A stretch of DNA of 64,000 nt. Origin: Bradyrhizobium sp. OK095 (GTDB lineage: Bacteria > Pseudomonadota > Alphaproteobacteria > Rhizobiales > Xanthobacteraceae). Numbering within the stretch: the stretch's first letter is position 1; every line of letters begins with the position of its first letter. Of this stretch, positions 8,025 through 15,997 are shown one piece after another. A program made the translations under genes and the position numbers. The notes under the pieces were generated by a model. It did no database searches. It was not told where the DNA came from and saw only the letters and a list, made by a program, of their open reading frames with translations. The stretch is from NCBI RefSeq assembly GCF_900109945.1, contig NZ_FOBX01000002.1, positions 434,001 through 498,000 of the forward strand. Reading direction: 5' to 3'.

Positions 8025-9992
8025 ATGAGCAACAGGATTTATCGTCGGCCATTTGCGCCATTGCCCGCGTTGATGATCGTTTTGCTTGCGGCGTGTCCGG
8101 CGGGCGCGCTTGCCCAGACTTACACCCAGCAGGCGAAACTCGTCGCCTCGGATTCCGCAGGCTACGGCCTCGGCTATTCGGTCTCGCTTTCAGCCGATGG
8201 CAACACGGCGTTGCTCGGAGCCCCGCAACGATGTGACGATAGCGGGAATCCATCCTCCAGCGTCGGAGCCGCCTGGATATTTGCCCGCAGCAACGGCCAG
8301 TGGGTCCAGCAAGGAGCGAAACTGGTCGGCTCCAACGCACAAGGCGGCGTCGACCAGGGCTATTCGGTTGCGCTGTCGGCCGACGGTAACACCGCGCTCG
8401 TCGGTGGCCCGGCTGACGTCCACGGCACGGGCGCCGTGTGGGTCTTCGTCCGCAACGGCGGCGGCTGGATTCAGCAGGGCGACAAACTGGTCCGGCCTCC
8501 GATCTCCGACGACAACAAATATGGACACTTCGGAATGTCGGTATCGGTTTCGGCCGACGGCAATACGGCGATCATCGGCGACGGCTATCTCCGCTCGGGC
8601 GAGCTTCAGGACGGAGGCGCCTGGATATTTGTCCGGAGCAGCGGTGTGTGGGCCCCTCAGGGAGGCAAGCTGCTGGGCACGGGTGCCGTTTCGAGTCCAA
8701 TGGGCGTGGTCAGGCAAGGCTCCGCGGTTGCGATATCCGCTGACGGCAACACCGCCATGATGGGCGGACCTTGGGACAACAACGGCAAAGGGGCGGCGTG
8801 GGTCTTCGCCCGCAACGGCACGTCATGGGTGCAGCAGGGCGGCAAGCTGACGGGTCCGTCCGAAAATACGCAAAACCCCTTCTTCGCGAGCGCCATTGCG
8901 CTCTCGGGAGACGGAAACACGGCGCTCGTGAGCGGCCTCAGTCCGGCACCGGCCATGGGCGCGATATTCGTACGCACCAACGCGACGTGGAGCCAGCGAC
9001 AGACGATCGACCGAGGCTTCGCGGTGGGCCTGTCGCGCGACGGCAGCACGGCCATCATCGGAGATGATAGGTATGTCGCAGGGCGCAACGGCGGGGTCGT
9101 TCCCGCCGGCTGGGTGAGCCTGTATTCCCGAAACGGCGATCAGACATGGTCGCGCCTCGGCAATTTGCCGGAGCACGGGGACGGTACGCAGGGCCATGCG
9201 GTCGCCCTGTCGGCCAACGGCGGCACAGCGATCTCCGGCGCTCCCTGCTATCACAACAATGACGGCGCCGCATGGATCTTCACAAAGCCGTCGCCGCTTC
9301 CCGCCGTATCGCTCAAGTTCAATGGCCAGAAGGACGGATCGGGCTCCTACGCGCGGGTCGCCGACGCGACGGACTTGCGCGTGGGCTCCCAGGTGACGCT
9401 CGAAGCCATGGTCTATTGGGACGGATCACCCGGTTATCTCGGTCTGGTCAGCAAGCCAATGCGCGATATCACTGGCCCGGGCTTTCCCTACATCCCAGTG
9501 ACCGGCTACGCGCTCGCGCTCGACGACGGCAAGCCGATGCTCGGCATCGCGGTGTCCGATCCGGGCAACCGGGCGGGCGCGAGGGCGTCGGCGGCGATCC
9601 CGGCCAACGTCTGGACGGCGGTGTCGGCAACCTATGACGGACGGCGATCAACCACCTATGTCAATGGCGTCGAAGTCGGCCGCCAGGAGTGGCCGGATTC
9701 GCAGGGCATCGCGGACGGCCCGACCCCGGTTCTGATCGGCCGCGAATTCCTCAAAGGGTTTCTCGACCGGGCCTATGGCGGCCGTCTCGCCGATGTTCGT
9801 ATCTGGAACCAGGCGTTGCCGCCGGAGACGATCGCTGCCTGGAGCGGCAAGTCCTCGCTCGACGGGCACCCGAACGCGGGCGCGCTGGTTGCGCGCTGGC
9901 TGCTCAATGAGGGCGACGGCGCGGTGGCAAGAGACTCCAGCGGGCACCATCACGACGCCATGCTCGCGAACGGCGCAACCTGGTGGAAGTGA
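8025..9992 (+). CDS. Exported FG-GAP-like repeat protein with C-terminal LamG-like domain
   Basis: The predicted 655-residue protein starts at ATG 8025, with AGAGG six bases upstream and a signal sequence just after (MSNR...ALMIVLLAACPAGALAQ). The signal allows either signal peptidase I cleavage after residue 30 or lipidation at Cys24 (LAAC). Seven repeats of the form GxSVxLSADGNTALxGxP run from about residue 47 to 410, probably a beta-propeller built from FG-GAP-like blades. Residues about 425-655 resemble a LamG/concanavalin-like jelly roll (LKFNGQKDGSGSYARV, then LADVRIWNQALPPE and ARWLLNEGDGAVARDSSG). The architecture suggests cell-surface or secreted binding of glycan or protein. It stands alone, flanked by repeats, which suggests acquisition. 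Confidence 0.82.
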   Translation: MSNRIYRRPFAPLPALMIVLLAACPAGALAQTYTQQAKLVASDSAGYGLGYSVSLSADGNTALLGAPQRCDDSGNPSSSVGAAWIFARSNGQWVQQGAKLVGSNAQGGVDQGYSVALSADGNTALVGGPADVHGTGAVWVFVRNGGGWIQQGDKLVRPPISDDNKYGHFGMSVSVSADGNTAIIGDGYLRSGELQDGGAWIFVRSSGVWAPQGGKLLGTGAVSSPMGVVRQGSAVAISADGNTAMMGGPWDNNGKGAAWVFARNGTSWVQQGGKLTGPSENTQNPFFASAIALSGDGNTALVSGLSPAPAMGAIFVRTNATWSQRQTIDRGFAVGLSRDGSTAIIGDDRYVAGRNGGVVPAGWVSLYSRNGDQTWSRLGNLPEHGDGTQGHAVALSANGGTAISGAPCYHNNDGAAWIFTKPSPLPAVSLKFNGQKDGSGSYARVADATDLRVGSQVTLEAMVYWDGSPGYLGLVSKPMRDITGPGFPYIPVTGYALALDDGKPMLGIAVSDPGNRAGARASAAIPANVWTAVSATYDGRRSTTYVNGVEVGRQEWPDSQGIADGPTPVLIGREFLKGFLDRAYGGRLADVRIWNQALPPETIAAWSGKSSLDGHPNAGALVARWLLNEGDGAVARDSSGHHHDAMLANGATWWK

Positions 9993-10305
9993 GGCCGATG
10001 CGTTCCGGCATCCATCGCGCCGACACCGCTGCCATGCGTGATGTCCGATAGCAGCAATCGGGGCTCACCACCCCGGTTGTCTTCCGCTGCTTACGGCTGC
10101 AACGTCAAGGGACAGGGCCGCTCGTTCAATGCGCGGCTGGGCATCGGAGGTGAAGACCGCCGCTGAGACACGGGGCGTTTCGACATCGCCTAGAAGCTAT
10201 TTTCTCATCCATTCCCAGAGATGCCATGAAGCCGTCGGATGTTGCGAAACGGTCATCGCGGGTTTGGGAAACACCCCTTGCGGCGCTTCGACGATTTCAC
10301 CATTC
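9993..10305. other. Intergenic stretch without recognised content
   Basis: About 310 bases between the propeller protein and the convergent zinc-ribbon gene. No supported reading frame, clear terminator or repeat was seen. Confidence 0.5.
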
Positions 10306-10689
10306 CTAACGCTCTTCGGTCGGATGCACCCATTTGTAGGGCGTGATGCCTTGCGTCGCGGTCAGCTTGATCATGTGGACGGGCGGTGCGGAGCGTCCCT
10401 TCCGGCATGACCGGCACTTGAGCGAGGCTTCCAGCTTCCAGATCGGCGTATCGCGCGGCCGGCGGATCGCATCGAGCGGCAGGCTCGCACGCGCCTTGCA
10501 CCTGTTGCACTCGACCTCAAGCCAGCCCATGCCGCCGTTGAGGCATTGAGCGATCGTCGGCGACGGCTGCGAGGGGCCACCGTAGCCTTCCATGCGGACC
10601 GACCAAGCTTCGGCTTCGGCCCGATCAGCTTCACGAACGGCCCTCTTCGCCTCCTCGCGGGCATGCTTCGCGGAAATCTCCGCGCCCAT
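10306..10689 (-). CDS. Small two-knuckle zinc-ribbon protein
   Basis: A 127-residue protein of unknown function. Residues 8-30 form a charged Ala/Glu/Arg helix. Two CxxC knuckles follow: CNRC (61-64) in WLEVECNRCKARASLPLD and CRSC (92-95) in LKCRSCRKGRSAPPVHMIKL. Together they would make one zinc ribbon. I chose the ATG at 10689 (MGAEISAKHAREEAK). The frame is open to 10905, but its upstream part runs through repeat copy 2. A truncated second copy of the 3' end lies at 15806-15920. The type is familiar to me as a recurring Bradyrhizobium hypothetical protein; nucleic-acid binding is only a guess. Confidence 0.7.
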   Translation of the reverse strand: MGAEISAKHAREEAKRAVREADRAEAEAWSVRMEGYGGPSQPSPTIAQCLNGGMGWLEVECNRCKARASLPLDAIRRPRDTPIWKLEASLKCRSCRKGRSAPPVHMIKLTATQGITPYKWVHPTEER

Positions 10690-10867
10690 GATCCGGCCGC
10701 CCCAGATGACCTCGCGTGATTTGGTGCCCATGGCTGACATCAACACGGCATGGGCCGTGGTTGGCAAATTATCGATCCGTCGTGGGCTGGAACGGCAAAA
10801 CGCCACTACCCCTCGCGTTGTGGAAAACCGGACAGCAATGCGAATCCTCCAGACCGCGTCCGCTGGA

Positions 10868-10956
10868 CTTTGCCGTCGGGCAAAACACTGGCAGAATGGC
10901 AGCATCGAGAAATTGCAACACCCGCGCGGAGAAATCCGTCGCGGGTTTTTTATGTC
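10868..10956 (+). repeat. Interspersed repeat, copy 2, with terminator-like hairpin
   Basis: It shares GTCGGGCAAAACACTGGCA, CAGCATCGAGAAAT and the CCCGCGCGGA hairpin with copy 1. It lies upstream of the zinc-ribbon gene, the same relative place that copy 3 has beside the truncated zinc-ribbon remnant, so gene and repeat may travel as one unit. Confidence 0.75.
10921..10951 (+). terminator. Intrinsic-terminator-like hairpin inside repeat copy 2
   Basis: CCCGCGCGGA and TCCGTCGCGGG pair across a short loop and are followed by six Ts. No plus-strand gene ends nearby, so here it is probably only a structural part of the repeat. Confidence 0.55.
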
Positions 10957-11024
10957 GGTACGGAGGTTGCCATGATCAGAGGATCGCTATCGTCTCCCAG
11001 GACAAGCGGGACACATCAAGCGGA

Positions 11025-11231
11025 TCACTGCGAATACGAAAGCTGATCTTCCGTAACCACTCGCTCAACTTTGTCCGACTTGCACTTGATGCGGTAACGA
11101 ATACGGCCATCGGCCTCAATCGGCATATGCCGGATGACGGTGTAAATCATGGGCTGATCGGTTGCCTCACGCCCTTGTGGGCCTTGGGCCTGGTGGCGGA
11201 CGTCTTCATTTAGCTTGTAGGCGTACGACAT
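11025..11231 (-). CDS. Small conserved hypothetical protein
   Basis: A 68-residue protein. The pattern PMIYTVIRHMPIEADGRIRYRIK, then a charged stretch and ERVVTEDQLS, fits a small rhizobial family that I recognise by its YRIK...ERVVxExxL ending; no function is known. It probably forms a small beta-barrel with no membrane segment. It is a single gene on the minus strand. Confidence rests on the family pattern, as the gene is too short for strong statistics. Confidence 0.6.
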   Translation of the reverse strand: MSYAYKLNEDVRHQAQGPQGREATDQPMIYTVIRHMPIEADGRIRYRIKCKSDKVERVVTEDQLSYSQ

Positions 11232-11560
11232 GTGTCTACCTCGAAATTCGCAGTTGCTTTGGCGTGGGGTCGGTCGTTGTGTCCTGTCAGGACAGCGGCA
11301 TGGTCAAACGGAAGGGATCACCACACGGTCTTGTTCTTGCGAGAATCTACATTTGGTGCGCAAGGCGCGGCTGTCCGCCGTATTGTTCACATCGAAGGCC
11401 GGTCACGATGCGAACGGGTTCGCCGACTACCTGGTCCACAGCAGCCTCCCAAAAAAGGCGGGAGCGCAAGGACTCTCAGTCGCCGGCAATTGCCCAGAGC
11501 GGAGCGGCGATGGCTGTACCATACACCAAATCGCGAGCTTTGTCGTATATTATGAGGGGG
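11232..11560. other. Intergenic stretch without recognised content
   Basis: About 330 bases between the small protein and the 3' end of the MFS operon. Long overlapping plus-strand frames here resemble no protein family and run on antisense into the MFS gene. Nothing else was seen. Confidence 0.5.
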
Positions 11561-12799
11561 TTACGGCATTATCCGGCCGTCGCGCGGCGAGATTTTCCTG
11601 GGATATGGGCCCATCCGCGCCCACAGCAGCGCCAACGGTCCCAATGCAATTCCGGCCGCAAGAACGATGAACGCCAGCAGCCAACCGTTCGCGCTCTGCG
11701 GGCCGCCAGCGGCATCGAGCGCAGCGCCGGTCCCCCAGGCTCCAACCGCTGACAGCCCGAAACCGACGGTCGAATGCAAAGCCAGGGTTGCGCCCCGATG
11801 TTCGGAGACGGCCGCAGCGGACATGCCGGCCGTCAACGCGCCGGAATCGGCCGGCACCGTCAGGCCATAGATCATCAGCAGCAGCGCGAGCATCCATGCC
11901 GGGGCTGTCGCACTGAACCCGATGACCAGCGCAACACAGGCCGATGCGATCATCACCACCGTGATCGCCCGATGGCGGCCGAATTTCAACGCGGCCTCGT
12001 TGCCGAGAATGCTGGCGGGCATCGAGATCACCGCGAAGCAGAAGCTCAGCACGACGGGGCCCAACCACGACGGCGCGCCTTGATGAGCGATGACGAAGGT
12101 CCAGAACCCGACCAGCCAAGTGCGAATGCCGTAGAGCTCGAAGCAATGGGCGCCGTAACCGAAGATGTATCCAAGCGCCTCGCGGTTGGCGAAGACAGGC
12201 GCGAAGTTCAGGAGGCGCCCGGTCTTCGGCGCGGGTCGTCGCCCCTCGATCAAGAGACATACGACGACCATCGCGACAGGACCGAAGCCAGTCGCGAGGA
12301 AAGCGGTTCGCCATCCCCATTTGTCGGCGATCATCTGCGCCAGCAGGAACGAGAGGCCGACGCCGACAGAGAAGCTCGACGTGTACAGAGTGACGGCCCG
12401 TGAGGAGTCGCCGGGAGGAAGCCGCTCCGTCAACGCCTTCAGGCCGGGCATGTAGGCGCCGGCAAATCCAAGCCCTGCAATGGACCAGATCGCGGTCGCC
12501 GACCAGAACCCTTGCGCAAAGAGTCCGAACGCTACGGTCGCGAGGCCGCTGAGTATCGAGCCGCAGAGGAGGACGAGCCGTGCATCGATGCGGTCGGTCA
12601 ACGTCGTCAGCACCGGCACTGCGAGCATGTAGCCAAACGCATAGCCGCTCGCCATCAAGCCGCCTTCGGCGGCAGAGAGCCCCCACGCCGGCATCAGATG
12701 CTGCGCGAGATTCGCGGACAGCGTCACATGCGGCAGCAGATTGCCGACCTGGCCGATGCACATCACCGCAATCAGAGACCGACCGCCGAGGTTACGAAT
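11561..12799 (-). CDS. MFS transporter, last gene of the arsenic-type operon; probable ATT start
   Basis: About 412 residues with roughly 12 hydrophobic segments; an MFS permease of the CynX/NimT-like kind. The first plain ATG (12763) and GTG (12766) fall inside the first membrane segment. The frame continues upstream through sensible N-terminal sequence (RNLGGRSLIAV joined to MCIGQVGNLLPH) to an ATT codon at 12799, which has a strong GGAGG five bases upstream. The stop of the preceding gene is only 24 bases away. So translation probably begins at ATT, or a former ATG has mutated. The substrate is unknown; context suggests arsenical or thiol-metalloid export. Confidence 0.75.
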   Translation of the reverse strand: MRNLGGRSLIAVMCIGQVGNLLPHVTLSANLAQHLMPAWGLSAAEGGLMASGYAFGYMLAVPVLTTLTDRIDARLVLLCGSILSGLATVAFGLFAQGFWSATAIWSIAGLGFAGAYMPGLKALTERLPPGDSSRAVTLYTSSFSVGVGLSFLLAQMIADKWGWRTAFLATGFGPVAMVVVCLLIEGRRPAPKTGRLLNFAPVFANREALGYIFGYGAHCFELYGIRTWLVGFWTFVIAHQGAPSWLGPVVLSFCFAVISMPASILGNEAALKFGRHRAITVVMIASACVALVIGFSATAPAWMLALLLMIYGLTVPADSGALTAGMSAAAVSEHRGATLALHSTVGFGLSAVGAWGTGAALDAAGGPQSANGWLLAFIVLAAGIALGPLALLWARMGPYPRKISPRDGRIMP

Positions 12800-12823
12800 G
12801 CTTTCCTCCCATCCACTAGGTCC

Positions 12824-14011
12824 TCACGTCGTCTGATCCGCACGAAGCAGCAGGAGTGCGAAAAAGGCGGAGATCGATGCCAGCGCACTGATCCATAGCG
12901 CACTGCTGCCGATATGTTCCACCATCAATCCGAGTGCAAGCGGCGCGAGGGCGCCTGTTGCCCTCGAGGGCAGCGAGATCATGCCGACACGCCTGCCAAA
13001 TCCCACCGGCCCAAACAGCGCCAATGGGAGCGTGCCACGGGCAATGGTGATGATGCCGTTGCCCGCGCCATACAGCACCGCGAAGACCGGCGCGAGGAAG
13101 GGTCCTCCTGCGATCAACGCGATGATGCCGAGCGGATTCATGAGGATGGCCAGCCTGGTCGACAGGAGCGGATGAAATCGGCCAAGCCATCCAGCCTCCA
13201 GAAGTCGGGCGCCAACTTGCGCGGGCCCGATCAACGCTCCCGCGACCAGGGCTTCAGCCGGCGTCGTGCCGAATGCAACGAGCATCGTCGGCAAGATTGC
13301 CGACACTCCGGAGCTGACAAAACTTGTCGCAGCAAGCATGTAGGCAAGCACCACCATTGCGAAGCTCTCGCTCTGGCGGCCTGATTGCTGGCTCTGGCTC
13401 ACACCCGGTCGAGACCCGTGATCCAATGGGGCGGCGCGCGGCAGCGAGAGATTGAGCGGCAACGCCAGACAGATATGGATCGCGGCCCACACCTGGCAGG
13501 CCAGGCGCCAGCCGTACTCCGAAGCGAGCCAATTCGTGAGCGGCCAGCCGAGAGTGCTGGCGAAACCGGCGATCAGCGTGATCCCGGTGATCGTCCGTCG
13601 TGCATTGGCGCCATAGATGCGAGCCAACGTCGCGAACGCCGCCTCATAGAGGCCCATGCCCATGCCAACCCCGAGCAACACCCACGCTGCGATCAGCACC
13701 GCTACGCCGTGGGCCACAGACAGCAAGAGCAGGCCGGTCACAAAGAGGAGGTTCGAGATGGCGAGCAGGCTCCGCCCGCCAAACGTATCGATGGCATGTC
13801 CGACGCGTGGGCCGAGCAACCCGGAGATCACAAGCGCGCCTGACAGCGCACCGAATACGTAAGTCGGCGCAAGACCGAGATCGCGCGCAATCGGCGCAGC
13901 CAGGATGGCCGGAAGATAGTAGCTCGACGCCCACGCAACGGTCTGCGCGGTGCCGAGCGCGAGTACAACAGGGAGTGGACTCGCGGCCCGGTCCGCAGTG
14001 ACTTGCGTCAT
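12824..14011 (-). CDS. MFS transporter of the arsenic-type operon
   Basis: A 395-residue permease with about 12 membrane segments. The N-terminal half has VLALGTAQTVAWASSYYLPAIL and GPRVGHAIDTFGGR (motif A region); a hydrophilic loop near residues 195-215 separates the halves. The ATG at 14011 overlaps the TGA of the flavoprotein gene (ATGA), so I prefer it to the upstream GTG at 14023. Position directly after arsR and a flavoprotein suggests efflux of an arsenical, comparable in role to ArsK or ArsJ transporters. That is inference from context, since substrate residues cannot be read. Confidence 0.82.
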   Translation of the reverse strand: MTQVTADRAASPLPVVLALGTAQTVAWASSYYLPAILAAPIARDLGLAPTYVFGALSGALVISGLLGPRVGHAIDTFGGRSLLAISNLLFVTGLLLLSVAHGVAVLIAAWVLLGVGMGMGLYEAAFATLARIYGANARRTITGITLIAGFASTLGWPLTNWLASEYGWRLACQVWAAIHICLALPLNLSLPRAAPLDHGSRPGVSQSQQSGRQSESFAMVVLAYMLAATSFVSSGVSAILPTMLVAFGTTPAEALVAGALIGPAQVGARLLEAGWLGRFHPLLSTRLAILMNPLGIIALIAGGPFLAPVFAVLYGAGNGIITIARGTLPLALFGPVGFGRRVGMISLPSRATGALAPLALGLMVEHIGSSALWISALASISAFFALLLLRADQTT

Positions 14012-15375
14012 GAACAACCGCACCCCGCGCTACCCGCCTTCCTGGCCGTTTGATCGGCGGCACAGCAGGCCGACGGCTCCTCCGTCGCCGGGCCGCCGCA
14101 GCAACCCGATGCGGCCCCGGACTCGACGCCCCCGAGCGTGCAGACGCCGGTCTCAGGCAGCACGAGCTCGACCCGCGCTGCGGCCTCCTTGTCGCCCGCG
14201 ATATCGGCAACGATGGAGCGGACCTGCTCGTATCCGGTCATCATCAGGAAGGTCGGCGCACGGCCGTAGGATTTCATGCCGGCGAGATAGAAGCCCGGCT
14301 CGTCGTGCGCGAGTTCGCGGGCGCCGTGAGGACGGACCGTTCCGCAGCTATGCTCGTTGGGATCGATCAGCGGCGCGAGCGCGACCGGCGCCTCGATGGC
14401 CGGGTCCAGCCGAAGCCGCAGTTCGGACAGAAACGAAAGATCGGGACGGAAGCCGGTCGAGACGACCAACTCGTCGGCAACCACACTCCGCGCACCGCAG
14501 CAGGCACCCGCTGAAATGTTGAGGCGACCTTCGGACTCCGAGAGGTGGGTGACACCAAATCCGGCCTCGATCCTGATTTTCCCGGCAGCCACGAGCGCGG
14601 CAAAGGTTGACCCCAATTCACCGCGCGCTGCAAGCTTGTCATTGGCGCCGCCGCCGAAGGCCTTCGCGGGATCGAGGCCGCGCAACAGCCAGATGGGCTG
14701 CGTGCCGGGGACCTCGTCGGCAAGCTGCACGAGATCGATCAGCGTGCCGACGGCGGAGTGACCGGCCCCGAGCACGGCGACGGTCTTGCCTGCATATCTG
14801 GCGCGGCCGGCGCCTCGTACATCCGCCATGCCATAGGCGATGCCGTGGGCGCGCTCGCGCTCACCGATCGCCGGCAAACCATTGCCGCCAGCGGGATTGG
14901 GCGAGAACCACGATCCCGACGCGTCGATCACCGCATCGGCGCGCAGCACCTCGGGGCCCTTGCCGTTCTGGTAGCGGATTTCGAACGGCGCATGCTCGCG
15001 CCCCTTGGTCTTCGCCTTGTCGAAGCCGACACGGCTGATGGCTGTGACGCGGCTGGACGTCCGGATTGTCTCGCGCAGCCGCGTTCGCGTCGCGAGAGGA
15101 TTGAGATATCGATCGAGCAGTTCGCCGCCGGTCGGATAAGACTGAGGCTCCGGCGAATTCCACCCCGTCGGCGCGAGCAGCCGCGCGGCGGCCTTGTCGA
15201 CATTGTATTCCCATGGCGAGAACAGCTGCACATGCTGCCACTGACGCACCGCGTGCCCGGCTTCGGGTCCGGCCTCGAGCACGATCGGAGACATGCCGCG
15301 TTCGAGCACGTGCGCGGCCGCAGCGAGACCGACGGGCCCTGCCCCGATGATGGCTACCGTTTTGTTATCGTGCAT
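14008..15375 (-). CDS. FAD/NAD(P)-binding flavoprotein with Cys-rich C-terminus, ArsO-like
   Basis: A 455-residue flavoprotein with two dinucleotide folds: GAGPVGLAAA at residues 11-20 (FAD) and VLGAGHSAVGT near 200 (NAD(P)H). The general type is that of flavin monooxygenases and ArsO-like proteins of ars operons. An internal pair sits in AGACCGAR. The last 50 residues hold CT, CC, CC and CGC clusters, which looks like a metalloid- or metal-binding tail. The gene lies between arsR and an MFS gene and has an operator-like site just upstream (15391-15409). Likely role: redox modification of an arsenical or thiol adduct before export, not proven. Confidence 0.78.
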   Translation of the reverse strand: MHDNKTVAIIGAGPVGLAAAAHVLERGMSPIVLEAGPEAGHAVRQWQHVQLFSPWEYNVDKAAARLLAPTGWNSPEPQSYPTGGELLDRYLNPLATRTRLRETIRTSSRVTAISRVGFDKAKTKGREHAPFEIRYQNGKGPEVLRADAVIDASGSWFSPNPAGGNGLPAIGERERAHGIAYGMADVRGAGRARYAGKTVAVLGAGHSAVGTLIDLVQLADEVPGTQPIWLLRGLDPAKAFGGGANDKLAARGELGSTFAALVAAGKIRIEAGFGVTHLSESEGRLNISAGACCGARSVVADELVVSTGFRPDLSFLSELRLRLDPAIEAPVALAPLIDPNEHSCGTVRPHGARELAHDEPGFYLAGMKSYGRAPTFLMMTGYEQVRSIVADIAGDKEAAARVELVLPETGVCTLGGVESGAASGCCGGPATEEPSACCAADQTARKAGSAGCGCS

Positions 15376-15390
15376 TCGGATTCTCCCATC

Positions 15391-15409
15391 CTTCTAGAAT
15401 CATCGAATA
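15391..15409 (-). promoter_or_regulatory. Operator-like site upstream of the flavoprotein gene
   Basis: CTTCTAGAATCATCGAATA, 15 bases before the flavoprotein ATG and just after the arsR stop. It shares CTTCTAGAATNNTCGAA with the site upstream of arsR. It is probably an ArsR binding site giving internal control. Confidence 0.55.
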
Positions 15410-15427
15410 ATATCGGCCAAAAAAAGA

Positions 15428-15745
15428 TCAGGCCGCCGTTTGTGCGCCTTTGCACCCGACGTCGTCTGCACAGCACTCTGCCACCAGGAAATCCACCAAC
15501 CCGCGCATTGCATCGAAGTTCGCGTGACAGACGAGCGTTGTCGATTCCCGGACCTGACTGACGAGCCCCACCGCGACCAGAGCCTTGATGTGATGCGACA
15601 GCGTCGACGCCGGGATTTTCAGCTTGTCCTGCAAGCGGCCGACGGGCATGCCCGAATGCCCTGCCCTGACCAGGGCACGATAGATCTGGAGCCGGGTTTG
15701 ATTACCCAGAGCTTCCAAACGCGCTGCTGCGTCAACCATCTTCAT
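15428..15745 (-). CDS. arsR: ArsR-family repressor with AfArsR-type cysteine triad
   Basis: A 105-residue winged-helix repressor (LEALGNQTRLQIYRAL, then PASTLSHHIKALVAVGLV as the recognition helix region). It lacks the classical CVC pair in the recognition helix. It has C-terminal Cys91-Cys92-x5-Cys98 (CCADDVGC), the same spacing as the As(III)/Sb(III) site Cys95-96-102 known from Acidithiobacillus ferrooxidans ArsR. It is the first gene of a four-gene operon with a flavoprotein and two transporters. I chose ATG 15745 (MKMVDAAARLEALG); the frame is open to 15781. Likely derepressed by trivalent arsenic or antimony. Confidence 0.88.
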   Translation of the reverse strand: MKMVDAAARLEALGNQTRLQIYRALVRAGHSGMPVGRLQDKLKIPASTLSHHIKALVAVGLVSQVRESTTLVCHANFDAMRGLVDFLVAECCADDVGCKGAQTAA

Positions 15746-15787
15746 GATCAGGACAATGCGCCTTCTCTTGCAGATCGTCAATCTGTA

Positions 15788-15805
15788 CTTCTAGAATATT
15801 CGAAA
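15788..15805 (-). promoter_or_regulatory. Operator-like site upstream of arsR
   Basis: CTTCTAGAATATTCGAAA, centred about 50 bases upstream of the arsR ATG. It matches the internal site at 15391 in 15 of 18 positions, including the palindrome TTCTAGAA. It is a likely autoregulatory ArsR site. Confidence 0.6.
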
Positions 15806-15920
15806 TTTGGTCGGAGGCATCCGTTTGCACGGCGTGATGCTCCGCGTCGCCGTCAGCTTGATCATGTGGACGGGCGGTGCGGAACGTCCCTTCCGGCATG
15901 ACCGGCACTTCAACGCGGCA
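15806..15920 (-). pseudogene. 3' remnant of a second zinc-ribbon gene
   Basis: The minus strand encodes LKCRSCRKGRSAPPVHMIKL and a short diverged tail, nearly the same as the C-terminus of the intact gene at 10306-10689. The upstream half, including the first CxxC knuckle and the start, is missing. Identity with 10320-10420 is high at the DNA level (by eye, around 85 percent) and ends abruptly near 15915. Confidence 0.7.
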
Positions 15921-15997
15921 TCTCGGCTGGGGCACGGATACGCATCGCTACGACACCAACGGCTCTCGCGGGAGCGAACCGGGCTTCTATCACGTCC

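Larger units (their letters stand above)
10690..11024. other. Intergenic stretch holding repeat copy 2
   Basis: The gap between the zinc-ribbon gene and the next small gene. The only recognisable content is the repeat at 10868-10956. Confidence 0.5.

Noticed and set aside
10741..10905. In-frame upstream extension of the zinc-ribbon gene
   Set aside because: The extension reads through repeat copy 2 and MSAMGTK-like sequence I regard as non-coding; the helical conserved part begins at 10689.
11230..11670. Plus-strand frames of 100 to 200 codons in the 11.2-11.7 kb gap
   Set aside because: They run antisense into the MFS gene, overlap each other in several frames and match no family.
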